Source: an uncultured Bacteroidales bacterium (lineage in GTDB: Bacteria; Bacteroidota; Bacteroidia; Bacteroidales; UBA932). Taken from it: DNA of 64,000 bases. Of this stretch, positions 17,074 to 25,912 are shown piece after piece; the first letter of the stretch is position 1, and each line of letters starts with the position of its first letter. Under the pieces are notes generated by a model, which did no database searches, had not been told where the DNA came from, and worked only from the letters and a program-made list of their open reading frames with translations. Location of the stretch: contig CAMQDS010000008.1 in the NCBI GenBank assembly GCA_946999645.1, positions 1 to 64,000 on the forward strand. Reading direction: 5' to 3'. The position numbers were made by a program, and so were the translations under genes.

Positions 17074-18144
17074 TTATAGTTTCTCAACTGTTCCGTAATA
17101 TTTTGCATACCACTCTGCAAATGCTCTCAGACCATTACGAAGAGGGGTGGAAGGTCTGAATCCGAAATCTTCTTCCAATGGTGTTGTATCTGCAAATGTT
17201 ATAGGAACATCTCCTGGCTGCATCGGGACAAACTCCTTATGTGATTCAAAGTTATAGTCCTGAGGCAGTACATTAGCACGAATAAGTTCCTCTTGAAGTA
17301 TTGTAATAAAGTCAAGAAGATTCTCAGGAGAATTGTTACCTATGTTGTATACTTTGTATGGAGGAATAGGAAGGCCATCTTCACCATTTCGCTTCTCTGG
17401 TGCATGCTGCATAACTCGCACAACACCTTCCACAATATCATCAATATAGGTAAAATCACGCTTACAGTTGCCATAATTGAATATTTTTATAGTCTTACCT
17501 TCACGGAGTTTGTTGGTAAATCCAAAATATGCCATATCAGGACGACCAGCAGGGCCATATACTGTAAAGAAACGAAGACCTGTTGACGGGATGTTATAGA
17601 GTTTAGAGTAAGCATGAGCCATAAGTTCATTGCTCTTCTTAGTAGCTGCGTATAGACTTACAGGATTATCCACCTTATCCTCTGTTGAGTAAGGCACCTT
17701 CTTGTTGCTACCATAAACAGAACTTGAACCAGCATACACAAAATGCTCCACCTCATGATATCGGCAAGCTTCAAGAAGGTTATAAAAACCAATGAGATTG
17801 CTCTCTATATAGGAATCAGGGTTTATGATAGAATAACGAACACCTGCTTGTGCAGCAAGGTTCACCACTACTGCAATTTTATTGTCATTAAATATCTTCT
17901 CAACTGCAACCTTATCTGCAATACTTTCATGAATAAATTGCCAATCTCTGTTAAGAGCCTCTATTTCTTTAAGACGCTCATACTTGATATTTACATCATA
18001 GTAATCGGTAATAGAATCTATACCAATTACTTTAATGTCCTTTATTTCGTTAAAAAGACGCTTGATTAGATTGCTTCCAATAAAACCAGCGGCTCCTGTG
18101 ACCAAAATAGTTTTTCCTTCTAATTTTACATTATACTGTACCAT
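17074..18144 (-). CDS. UDP-glucuronate 4-epimerase-type NAD-dependent epimerase
   Basis: This 356-residue short-chain dehydrogenase/epimerase has the NAD-binding GAAGFIGS near residue 20, DSITDYYDVNIKYERL (typical of uronate epimerases), the serine region YAGSSSVYGSNKKVP and the catalytic YAATKK (Y-x-x-x-K). Family members of this length convert UDP-GlcA to UDP-GalA. The next gene upstream in the operon is UDP-glucose dehydrogenase, separated by three bases, so together they should turn UDP-glucose into UDP-glucuronate and then UDP-galacturonate for the capsule. Gal-type epimerization of another UDP-sugar is the main alternative. The enzyme is cytoplasmic and soluble. Confidence 0.88.
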   Translation of the reverse strand: MVQYNVKLEGKTILVTGAAGFIGSNLIKRLFNEIKDIKVIGIDSITDYYDVNIKYERLKEIEALNRDWQFIHESIADKVAVEKIFNDNKIAVVVNLAAQAGVRYSIINPDSYIESNLIGFYNLLEACRYHEVEHFVYAGSSSVYGSNKKVPYSTEDKVDNPVSLYAATKKSNELMAHAYSKLYNIPSTGLRFFTVYGPAGRPDMAYFGFTNKLREGKTIKIFNYGNCKRDFTYIDDIVEGVVRVMQHAPEKRNGEDGLPIPPYKVYNIGNNSPENLLDFITILQEELIRANVLPQDYNFESHKEFVPMQPGDVPITFADTTPLEEDFGFRPSTPLRNGLRAFAEWYAKYYGTVEKL

Positions 18145-18147
18145 AAA

Positions 18148-19380
18148 TTAGTCGCGTTTAAATAAATCCCTCGTATAAACTTTGGCTTTTACATCATCAA
18201 GGATGTTGTCATAACGGTTGGCGATGATAGCATTGCTCATTGACTTGAACTTAGCAAGGTCGTTTACCACCTCTGAACCGAAGAATGTATCTCCATTTTC
18301 GAGTACCGGTTCGTAAATTATGACCTTTGCTCCTTTTGCCTTTATACGCTTCATCACCCCTTGAATAGAACTTTGTCTGAAATTATCTGAATTAGTCTTC
18401 ATAGTAAGCCTATATACACCAATCGTAACATCTTTTTCCCTATTCTCATCCCAACTGCTTGAACCAGTATAATAACCAGCTTTTGCAAGTACCCTATCCG
18501 CTACAAAATCCTTTCGTGTACGGTTGGAGTCTACGATAGCATGAATTAGATTTTCAGGCACATCAGCATAGTTGGCAAGAAGTTGTTTGGTATCCTTTGG
18601 CAAGCAATAACCACCATAGCCAAATGAAGGATTATTGTAGTGGGTGCCGATGCGTGGATCAAGACATACGCCCTCTATTATAGCACGCGTATCCAAGCCT
18701 TTCATCTCAGCATAAGTATCCAATTCATTAAAATAACTCACACGCAAGGCAAGATAGGTATTTGCAAATAACTTAACCGCCTCTGCCTCAGTAAGTCCCA
18801 TAAATAATGTTTCGATATTCTGTTTGATTGCCCCCTCCTGCAAAAGTCTTGCAAAAGTCCTGGCTGCCTTATCTAACCTTTCGTCTCCTTCAGGACGTCC
18901 CACAATAATACGGCTCGGATATAGGTTGTCATATAAGGCTTTACTTTCTCTCAAAAATTCTGGTGCAAATATAATATTCTCAGAGCTGGTTTTACGCCTT
19001 ATTTCCTCTGTATAACCAACAGGTATTGTGGACTTTATGACCATTATTGCCTTCGGATTGAACTTCATTACCAAATCAATCACCACCTCTACAGCCGAAG
19101 TGTCAAAAAAGTTTTTATGGCTGTCATAATTGGTAGGAGTTGCTATAACCACAAAATCAGCTCCGCTATAAGCCTCTTCTGCATCTAAGGTTGCCCGAAG
19201 ATTTAGTTCTTTCTCAGCAAAATATTTTTCTATATACTCATCCTGAATTGGAGACTGCCTTTTATTTATCATCTCCACTTTTTCAGGCACGATATCCACT
19301 GCCACAACTTCATTGTGCTGCGACAATATAGTTGCAACCGATAGACCTACATAACCTGTTCCAGCCACTGCAATTTTCAT
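18148..19380 (-). CDS. ugd: UDP-glucose 6-dehydrogenase
   Basis: This 410-residue enzyme oxidizes UDP-glucose to UDP-glucuronate with two NAD. It shows the N-terminal Rossmann motif AVAGTGYVGLSVATIL, ATPTNYD, the STIPVGYTEE loop, the FAPEFLRESKALYDNLYPSR substrate segment and the active-site GYGGYCLPKDTKQL with the catalytic Cys259. It is close in size to single-domain bacterial Ugd proteins. It stands directly before the uronate epimerase in the capsule operon, which makes uronic acids a likely component of the polymer. All key residues are present. Confidence 0.95.
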   Translation of the reverse strand: MKIAVAGTGYVGLSVATILSQHNEVVAVDIVPEKVEMINKRQSPIQDEYIEKYFAEKELNLRATLDAEEAYSGADFVVIATPTNYDSHKNFFDTSAVEVVIDLVMKFNPKAIMVIKSTIPVGYTEEIRRKTSSENIIFAPEFLRESKALYDNLYPSRIIVGRPEGDERLDKAARTFARLLQEGAIKQNIETLFMGLTEAEAVKLFANTYLALRVSYFNELDTYAEMKGLDTRAIIEGVCLDPRIGTHYNNPSFGYGGYCLPKDTKQLLANYADVPENLIHAIVDSNRTRKDFVADRVLAKAGYYTGSSSWDENREKDVTIGVYRLTMKTNSDNFRQSSIQGVMKRIKAKGAKVIIYEPVLENGDTFFGSEVVNDLAKFKSMSNAIIANRYDNILDDVKAKVYTRDLFKRD

Positions 19381-19392
19381 ATCATTTTGATT

Positions 19393-20373
19393 TTAATACA
19401 TATTAATAAACCTGTTCCTTGGCAATGGGAAAATGCCTATTATCGACCTTAATATTCTGTATCTATCTTTAATACTAATACTTCCGTCTAAAAGCAAAGC
19501 ACTACACTCAATTACACCCTTATGCCATAATTTATAATATTTCTTATTATCAAGAATTGGCAATAAGCAATATAAAGTATTATATTTAATATAAATAAGT
19601 CCTTTTTGAAATTTTTTATCAAGTTGTAAAGACCTATACTTTGAATAAATGTCTTCAACGTTTTTACTTATGTTATGAAACCTTTCAAGGCATTTTTCGA
19701 CAGAATTTTGTGTAGTAAGAGAACCCCTACGAACCCGATAATTGTAAAAACCATCGACATAACCTATTTTACTGCAATAACAGAACCACTGTAAAGTGAC
19801 ACTTTGATCTTCTCCGAAATTTTCTTCAGGCCATATAATATCGTTACTACAAACAGACCTCCTAAACATTTTATTCCATATGGCGCAGGATAACTTATTG
19901 TGCATAATTGCATTTATACAGTCATCCCGTTTTGTATAATAATAACACTTTCCTACATACCCTCCCAACCATTCAAAAGAGTTATCCATGTCACTAACAA
20001 ATCTAATGTTCCCTATGACGACATCAAGTCCGCCACAGATACATGCCTTGTACATATTTTCATAAATATGCCTATCTACAAAATCATCAGAATCACAATA
20101 AATGATATAATCTCCCGTAGCTCTTGAAAGTCCTATCTTACGGGCATAAGGCAAACCCCGATTCTTTTCAAAACGAACAATAGTGACTTGCTTTTTCCTT
20201 TGCGGATAATTTTCCATCACCTTTTCAAGTATCTCAATACTATTATCAGGAGAACAGTCATCTACAAAAATATATTCAAGATCATCCAATGTCTGCTCAA
20301 ACAGACTTAAGGCACACTGTTCTATATATTGTGCTACACCATATACAGGAACTATAATACTAAGTTTAGGCAT
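19393..20373 (-). CDS. GT2-family glycosyltransferase
   Basis: This 326-residue GT-A enzyme opens KLSIIVPVYGVAQYIEQCALSL. It has FVDDCSPDNS for nucleotide binding, the DxD-type YCDSDDFVD, and a later WPEENFGEDQSVTLQW segment with the ED base pair. A basic C-terminal helix region follows (KDRYRILRSIIG). It probably adds one sugar to the capsule repeat. It is placed among nucleotide-sugar genes rather than with the other transferases, and its base composition is intermediate between the export genes and the AT-rich core. Donor and acceptor are unknown. Confidence 0.88.
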   Translation of the reverse strand: MPKLSIIVPVYGVAQYIEQCALSLFEQTLDDLEYIFVDDCSPDNSIEILEKVMENYPQRKKQVTIVRFEKNRGLPYARKIGLSRATGDYIIYCDSDDFVDRHIYENMYKACICGGLDVVIGNIRFVSDMDNSFEWLGGYVGKCYYYTKRDDCINAIMHNKLSCAIWNKMFRRSVCSNDIIWPEENFGEDQSVTLQWFCYCSKIGYVDGFYNYRVRRGSLTTQNSVEKCLERFHNISKNVEDIYSKYRSLQLDKKFQKGLIYIKYNTLYCLLPILDNKKYYKLWHKGVIECSALLLDGSISIKDRYRILRSIIGIFPLPRNRFINMY

Positions 20374-20385
20374 AGAGTTAAAGAA

Positions 20386-21264
20386 TTATTTCATAAGTTT
20401 TGCAAGACATTTCTGGAGAGAATCTCTCCAATATGGCAGACTAACACCAAAGACCTTCTTTACCAAAGCTTTATCAAGTACCGAATAATGAGGTCTTCTT
20501 GCTTTAGTAGGATACTCCTCCGTCAAACAAGGATTTATTTTACAATTACTTCCTGATAATTCATCAATAGCAACCGCAAAATCATACCACGAGGTTACCC
20601 CCTCATTTGTATAATTATACAAACCTGTATGATCAAAATCTCTCTTGTCAATGATGTTATATATAAATTCTGCTAAATCAGCTGCATAAGTAGGACATCC
20701 TATCTGATCCCATACGACATCTATAGACTGTTTCCTGCTTGCAAGATTTATTATTGTCTTCACGAAATTGTGACCAAAAGATGAGTATAACCAGGAAGTC
20801 CTAAAAATCATATATCTGCACCCTGAATCAGAAACCGCTTTGTCACCCAATAGCTTAGTTGCACCGTAAACCCCATTAGGTGCAGGCTCATCAGTCTCAG
20901 TATAAGGCACACACTGATCACCGCCAAATACATAATCAGTAGATATATGGATTAATAAAGCATTATTTTTTTTCGCAGCCTTTGCTAAATTTTCAGCAGC
21001 CTGATGATTGACTAAATCTGCCATAGTAATATCAGTTTCAGCCTGATCCACCGATGTATATGCGGCACAATTAATTATAACATCAACATTTTCAGAAGCA
21101 CATATTATATCCACTGCTCCCTCATTGGTAACATCTAAAAACAAAGCTTCATTCTGGGGATCATCATTCATACTACTGAATATAAAATGCTCCCTGGAAT
21201 CCTTAGATACTTTCCTAAGTTCTTGCCCCAACTGCCCTCCGGCACCTGTCACCAATATATTCAT
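20386..21264 (-). CDS. rmlD: dTDP-4-dehydrorhamnose reductase
   Basis: This roughly 292-residue NAD(P)-dependent reductase carries ILVTGAGGQLGQEL at the N-terminus, INCAAYTSVDQAETD, ISTDYVFGG with the catalytic Thr, PNGVYGATKLLGDKAV (Y-x-x-x-K) and FRTSWLYSSFGHNFVKT. RmlD completes dTDP-L-rhamnose synthesis. The longest frame begins at TTG 21270; the ATG at 21264 is the natural start. No rmlA, rmlB or rmlC lies in this window, so the other steps must be elsewhere, or this reductase serves another dTDP-sugar. It is three bases from the phosphatase gene, which argues for co-transcription. Confidence 0.9.
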   Translation of the reverse strand: MNILVTGAGGQLGQELRKVSKDSREHFIFSSMNDDPQNEALFLDVTNEGAVDIICASENVDVIINCAAYTSVDQAETDITMADLVNHQAAENLAKAAKKNNALLIHISTDYVFGGDQCVPYTETDEPAPNGVYGATKLLGDKAVSDSGCRYMIFRTSWLYSSFGHNFVKTIINLASRKQSIDVVWDQIGCPTYAADLAEFIYNIIDKRDFDHTGLYNYTNEGVTSWYDFAVAIDELSGSNCKINPCLTEEYPTKARRPHYSVLDKALVKKVFGVSLPYWRDSLQKCLAKLMK

Positions 21265-21266
21265 AC

Positions 21267-21986
21267 TCAATCCTCCAACCCCTTCATAAGAGGTTCAAGC
21301 AACTTAACTATACTACTTTGAATCATTTTACTATGATACTGGCCTTCTATAGCTTTCAATCTGTGACAATCAGACCCGACCATACAGTACCACCCCTTTT
21401 CAAGTAAGTAAAATGCCTTATTCATGGCAGTTTCACCATAAACACCCAATAAAGAAGGCAGATTTAATTGCAACAATGCTCCCATATCATGCAATCTTTT
21501 ATAATCACTCTCATTCATATAACGATACCTCTCTGGATGTGCAATCAAAGGTCGATAGCCTTTCCTCATCATTTCATCTAAAATTTCCCAAAAATCTATA
21601 GGAGGAGACCATGTACTCGTTTCCACTAAAACTCTATCCTGACCGTGCAGCAGCAAATCCTTGGCTCTCAATCTTTCCAAGAACAAAGTATCCATCATAT
21701 ACTCTGAAGCGAGCTTCAATTTCACATTACCTTTGTAATGTGACTTAAATTCTTCAAAACGTGATTTAAGACCTGCTGTAGTATTCCTTACATCCTCCAT
21801 AGTATGTGGAGTAAACCATAGAGTATCTATAGACGCCTTTTCAAGGAAATCCATAACAGCAAGCGACTCTTCCAATGTACTTACCCCATCATCAAGACCA
21901 TAGAGTATATGAGAATGATTATCAACTGCTCCTTGAAGCAATCCTGTATCAAGTAACGCTTTTCTACTGTTAAAAAAGCCGAACAT
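21267..21986 (-). CDS. PHP-domain tyrosine phosphatase (CpsB/CapC type)
   Basis: This 239-residue protein of the polymerase/histidinol-phosphatase metal fold has DNHSHILYGLDDGVSTLEES, with the first metal ligands (H-x-H), WFTPHTMEDV, the HPERYRYM segment and the closing VGSDCHRL. These are the metal-binding positions of the CpsB/YwqE phosphatases that dephosphorylate bacterial tyrosine kinases of capsule export. Its ATG overlaps the stop of the Wzc-like kinase gene by one base (TAATG), and the kinase is its likely substrate. In Bacteroidetes this type replaces the low-molecular-weight Wzb phosphatase. Confidence 0.9.
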   Translation of the reverse strand: MFGFFNSRKALLDTGLLQGAVDNHSHILYGLDDGVSTLEESLAVMDFLEKASIDTLWFTPHTMEDVRNTTAGLKSRFEEFKSHYKGNVKLKLASEYMMDTLFLERLRAKDLLLHGQDRVLVETSTWSPPIDFWEILDEMMRKGYRPLIAHPERYRYMNESDYKRLHDMGALLQLNLPSLLGVYGETAMNKAFYLLEKGWYCMVGSDCHRLKAIEGQYHSKMIQSSIVKLLEPLMKGLED

Positions 21987-24436
21987 TACTCTTTCACCTC
22001 CTCGTTGCTATAGCCATAACCGTAACCATAACCGCCATAGCCATATCCATAGCCATAACGTCCATAACTACCATAGCCTCTTCTGCCGTAAGATTCAACT
22101 CCATTAAGAACTATTGATAAACGTTTATATTGTCCGCCCTCATACATAGCTTCCAAAGATGGTAAATCACGCTTATCAAAAAAACCAGCTCTCATAACAA
22201 AAATTGTCATATCGGCATAACCAGCAATAATTCCTGTATCGGATACAACATCTACAGGAGGACAGTCGATAAAGATATACTCAAATCTTTCTTCTAACTT
22301 GGCAATCAATTCTTTAAACTTATCCGAAATCAACAGTTCGGCAGGATTTGGTGGAAGAGTTCCGACAGGCATTAAATATAGATTCTTTGCTATATTATAC
22401 AGATTGTCATCAATATTTTCATTTTTACCACTCAAATATGAAGATACACCTGTTCTATTCATTTCCAAAGCCTTTGAAAGAGTCGCTTTTCTAAGATCTA
22501 AGTCAAGAAGTAGGGTACGTGTTCCCTTAAGAGCCATAGTTGCAGCGATATTCATAATAAGGAATGTCTTACCTGCATTTGGATTGAAAGATGTAACCAT
22601 AAACTTATTGCAACCGTTCCGATTGTTGGCAGTCATCAAATCTATGTTGGTTCTAAGAACTCTGAATGCTTCATTAATCACATCTCTATTGCCAGCCTCC
22701 ACAAGTATACGTGTATTGTTGTTATCCAATTGATTTTTTTTGTATTTCAACAATAAGCGTTTCTTATTTGGAGCAAACAAAGGAATTTCTGCAAGAAACG
22801 GAGCCTGTACATTGCCAGTGACATCATCTTTGGTTTTAACCCTTGTATCAAGTCTATCAATAAGAAAAAAGACAAGGAATGGAAGACCTAAACCCAAAAA
22901 CAAGACTACAACCGCCACCATAGATGTTCTAGGACTAATCGGAAAAGGAGAACCGTTAGGCTCCATTATAAGACGAGTATTTCCCACATTTACAAGAGCT
23001 GCAATCTCATTTTCTTCTCTTTTTTGCAGAAGATAAACATACAACTGCTCCTTAACTTTCTGTTGCCTTTCGATTGAAAGCAACTGAAGTTGTTGACCTG
23101 ACGTAGAAGCAATCCTCTGCATTATTTCATTTTCTTGGCTTTGAATTTTTTCAGATTGCAATTTAAGTGTTGCAATAAGGCTTTCCACAGACCTGTTTAC
23201 TGCCATCTTCATTTTTATCAAAGCCTCATTGAGTTCAGCCACTGTAGGGTTTTCAGAACTACTTTCGGAAAGAAGTCTATTCCTGCTTAGCAAACAATCA
23301 TTATAAGACTTAATCTGATTTTCCACTGCCGTACTTGAAAGTCCTGAGTTTGCAGGAATCAAATCATCAGAATGAGCTGGATCATTTATATACTCCCTTA
23401 TAAATTTAGCCATCGACAATTGATTATTCACATCAAATGCCTTTGTACCATATTCGGAAGATTGCTTCAGATAAGCCTCAGACACTGCCTTTATATCCGT
23501 AATCTTATTTTTTTCCTTGTACTCCTTTAGATTTCCCTCAACATTTCCGAGTTCTTTCTCAATTATACCTAAACGTTCATTAATAAATTGAGTGGTATTG
23601 ACAGCAGCTTTGTTCTTGTTATCCACCCATTCTTCATTATAAATATCAATAATTGTTGATAGGATATTATTAGCCCTGATAGGAAAATTATCATTTAATG
23701 ATAAAGTCACCACCGAAGATTCCTTTCCTGAAAGAGCGGCAGTAAATTTAAGGTCAAAAGACTTTGCCCTCGTCATTGAATTTACCCAGGAAACAGTTAT
23801 TGTATTATTCCATAAATCTAATTTGTCAGTAGGTACTAGCATTATAACCCCGACAGGAGTATTGATAGAGTTATTAAATTTACCGTAAATTTTATCTGAC
23901 TCTAATTTCTTATCTTTTACCACAAAATTCTTCAAATAGAAAGAATTTGTACCGTCCTTTACTACATCAAACGAAAAAGAACTGATAGGATTATCACCTC
24001 CAAGCGAAAGTTTAAACGGAGTTTTCGTAAAAAGTTCGCGCTTTCTTAGGAACTGATGTTCTGTATAAGACGTTTCATAACCAAGTCTTTTTACAACTTT
24101 TTCCATCAGATCTGGAGACACAAAAGCCTCTATTTCATTATGTACATTAGTACCTCCGCTCCTCCTCATCCCAGGCATATTACTTGTAAATGCAACTAAA
24201 TCACGTAATTTCGAATTTTCAGCACTCTCATCTACAATCACCTTAGCTGAACGGGTATAGGTCTTTGGGGTTGCATATATATAAAATGCAGCTGCCACTG
24301 CAAAAACAATTAGTGACAGCACATACCATTTTTTATTATTCCAAATAAGCGACCATATTTCAGACAGTTGAAGAGAATTTGTATCTCCGCTGTCAAATCC
24401 TATGCTTTTCTTATTATTATTTTCTTGAATCATCAT
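21986..24436 (-). CDS. wzc: Wzc-like chain-length determinant and BY-type tyrosine kinase
   Basis: This 816-residue inner-membrane protein has an N-terminal Wzz domain with a first membrane helix (LSLIVFAVAAAFYIYATP), a long periplasmic coiled-coil region, a second helix (MVAVVVLFLGLGLPFLVFFL) near residue 510, and a cytoplasmic kinase domain. That domain contains the Walker A SFNPNAGKTF (K623), Walker A' LLLDLDLRK and FIDCPPVD. The C-terminus is a tyrosine cluster of repeated GY units before SNEEVKE, the autophosphorylation tail. It controls polymer length and couples polymerization to export with Wza, cycling between phosphorylated and unphosphorylated forms through the phosphatase encoded just downstream. 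It overlaps the wza stop by one base. Confidence 0.93.
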   Translation of the reverse strand: MMIQENNNKKSIGFDSGDTNSLQLSEIWSLIWNNKKWYVLSLIVFAVAAAFYIYATPKTYTRSAKVIVDESAENSKLRDLVAFTSNMPGMRRSGGTNVHNEIEAFVSPDLMEKVVKRLGYETSYTEHQFLRKRELFTKTPFKLSLGGDNPISSFSFDVVKDGTNSFYLKNFVVKDKKLESDKIYGKFNNSINTPVGVIMLVPTDKLDLWNNTITVSWVNSMTRAKSFDLKFTAALSGKESSVVTLSLNDNFPIRANNILSTIIDIYNEEWVDNKNKAAVNTTQFINERLGIIEKELGNVEGNLKEYKEKNKITDIKAVSEAYLKQSSEYGTKAFDVNNQLSMAKFIREYINDPAHSDDLIPANSGLSSTAVENQIKSYNDCLLSRNRLLSESSSENPTVAELNEALIKMKMAVNRSVESLIATLKLQSEKIQSQENEIMQRIASTSGQQLQLLSIERQQKVKEQLYVYLLQKREENEIAALVNVGNTRLIMEPNGSPFPISPRTSMVAVVVLFLGLGLPFLVFFLIDRLDTRVKTKDDVTGNVQAPFLAEIPLFAPNKKRLLLKYKKNQLDNNNTRILVEAGNRDVINEAFRVLRTNIDLMTANNRNGCNKFMVTSFNPNAGKTFLIMNIAATMALKGTRTLLLDLDLRKATLSKALEMNRTGVSSYLSGKNENIDDNLYNIAKNLYLMPVGTLPPNPAELLISDKFKELIAKLEERFEYIFIDCPPVDVVSDTGIIAGYADMTIFVMRAGFFDKRDLPSLEAMYEGGQYKRLSIVLNGVESYGRRGYGSYGRYGYGYGYGGYGYGYGYSNEEVKE

Positions 24437-25272
24437 TATTTGTTGTGAGAAATAGTTATTATTAGGTTAGCAATCGTAAGAAGCGTTGCACTTATTGAGG
24501 TCCAAAAGCTTACAGATCTAAAACTATTTTCATTTATAGTGGATTGTCCTGCTCTAACCTTATTTGGTTCCACATATATTTCATCATTTTGCTGCAAATA
24601 ATATGCAGGAGACTTAAACAAATCAGAGTTTCTTATATCAACAACATACACGGTTCTCTTTCCATTCTGCTCACGTACAACACGGATATTGTCCCTCCTG
24701 CCGTATATAGTCATATCTCCAGCAAGGCTCAAAGCCTGAAGAATATTGATTTTATCTCCTGAAACAGTGTAAGAACCTGGTCGGCTTACTTCACCAAGTA
24801 CTGATATTTTAAAATTTAAAAATTCTACTGTCACTACAGGATCCTTAATCTGACCGCTATTCTGCAACTTTTCTTTCACTTTACCTGCAACCTCCCAACG
24901 ATTAAGTCCTGCAACTTTAATCTTTCCCAATATAGGAAAATCAATATTTCCCTCAGAATCAACTGAATAGCCCATAATTCTATATGAACCGTATGCTGAT
25001 GTGGTAGACTCTGCTCCTGCCTGATAACTTATATTTGCCAGGTTGAAAGGTGCAGATAACTTCGGATTTCTACTGGATACTACAATGGAAATCATATCCT
25101 GAGGCTGTACGAGTATTCCTTGAGTATGGCTCATATGCATAGTCGTATCAGTTTTTACATCCTGAAGATAATTTATCTTGCGATAAGTCTTAGAATCACA
25201 CGATACCAATATGGCGAGTACACCTGCAATTATTGGCAAACACATTAAAAATCTGTAAGTTATGCTCTTCAT
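24436..25272 (-). CDS. wza: Outer-membrane polysaccharide export lipoprotein (Wza-like)
   Basis: This 278-residue lipoprotein has an N-terminal hydrophobic signal ending in the lipobox LVSC (Cys25). A polysaccharide-export domain follows (GILVQPQDMISIVVSSRNP, DFPILGKIKVAGL), then an SLBB-type segment (KISVLGEVSRPGSYTVSGDKI, LAGDMTIYGRRDNI). A C-terminal hydrophobic helix (FWTSISATLLTIANLIITI) fits the Wza helix that crosses the outer membrane. It forms the export channel partnered with Wzc. It is the first gene of the capsule operon; no UpxY/UpxZ-type antiterminator genes precede it. Confidence 0.92.
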   Translation of the reverse strand: MKSITYRFLMCLPIIAGVLAILVSCDSKTYRKINYLQDVKTDTTMHMSHTQGILVQPQDMISIVVSSRNPKLSAPFNLANISYQAGAESTTSAYGSYRIMGYSVDSEGNIDFPILGKIKVAGLNRWEVAGKVKEKLQNSGQIKDPVVTVEFLNFKISVLGEVSRPGSYTVSGDKINILQALSLAGDMTIYGRRDNIRVVREQNGKRTVYVVDIRNSDLFKSPAYYLQQNDEIYVEPNKVRAGQSTINENSFRSVSFWTSISATLLTIANLIITISHNK

Positions 25273-25387
25273 TAATTCCTATTTATAAAATTTATGTACT
25301 CGTGCCTCAATCACGAAACATTCTTGCGAAATTAAGTCATTTCTTTTATTTTAGCAATAAGTTAAATCCAAATAGCCCAATAATTAT

Positions 25388-25395
25388 TATATTTG
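25388..25395 (+). promoter_or_regulatory. Possible -7 box for rnhA-pdxA
   Basis: TATATTTG matches TAnnTTTG and lies about 16 bases before the rnhA ATG, in the 139 bp divergent gap with wza. No clear -33 TTTG is visible at the right distance. Confidence 0.4.
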
Positions 25396-25411
25396 TTAAC
25401 AAAATATTGTA

Positions 25412-25912
25412 ATGGATACAAACATTAAAGCCACGGGCAGAAGGCAGGAGATATATTTATACACAGATGGGGCATCCCGTGGAAATCCAGGACCTGGAGG
25501 ATATGGTATAGTATTAAAGTGTGGAAATCTCAGAAAGGAAATAAGCGGCGGATTTACAAATACTACCAACAACAGAATGGAGTTATTGGCAGTAATAGTA
25601 GGTTTGGAGGCAGTGAAATGGGAAAACGCACAAATTCAAGTATGGAGCGACTCTTCCTATGTAGTAGATGCAATCAATAAGGGGTGGATTTATTCATGGG
25701 AAAGAAAAGGCTTTAAAAATATAAAAAATCCAGATTTGTGGTTACGATTTTTAAAAATATTCAAAAAGCATAATGTTACTTTTCATTGGCTAAAAGGTCA
25801 TGAAGGTCATCCAGAAAATGAAAGATGTGACACTCTTGCTGTTGAAGCAGCCTTGGGCAATAACTTATGTGAAGATACAGGATATATAAAACAAAATAAT
25901 ATAATACAGTGA
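25412..25912 (+). CDS. rnhA: Ribonuclease HI
   Basis: This 166-residue RNase H1 degrades the RNA of RNA-DNA hybrids. The catalytic acids are all present: D19 in YTDGASRGNPGPGG, E57 in NNRMELLAV, D80 in VWSDSSYVV and D140 in NERCDTLA. The loop histidine H130 sits in KGHEGHPEN. The C-terminus extends about 15 residues beyond the fold with no recognisable motif. The stop overlaps the GTG start of pdxA by four bases, so the two are translationally coupled. Confidence 0.95.
   Translation: MDTNIKATGRRQEIYLYTDGASRGNPGPGGYGIVLKCGNLRKEISGGFTNTTNNRMELLAVIVGLEAVKWENAQIQVWSDSSYVVDAINKGWIYSWERKGFKNIKNPDLWLRFLKIFKKHNVTFHWLKGHEGHPENERCDTLAVEAALGNNLCEDTGYIKQNNIIQ

Noticed and set aside
24436..25411. Search for UpxY/UpxZ-type antiterminator genes and an invertible promoter before the capsule operon
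   Set aside because: The gap to rnhA is only 139 bases, the adjacent genes are housekeeping, and I found no inverted repeats of invertase type. The operon does not look like a phase-variable Bacteroides fragilis type locus.
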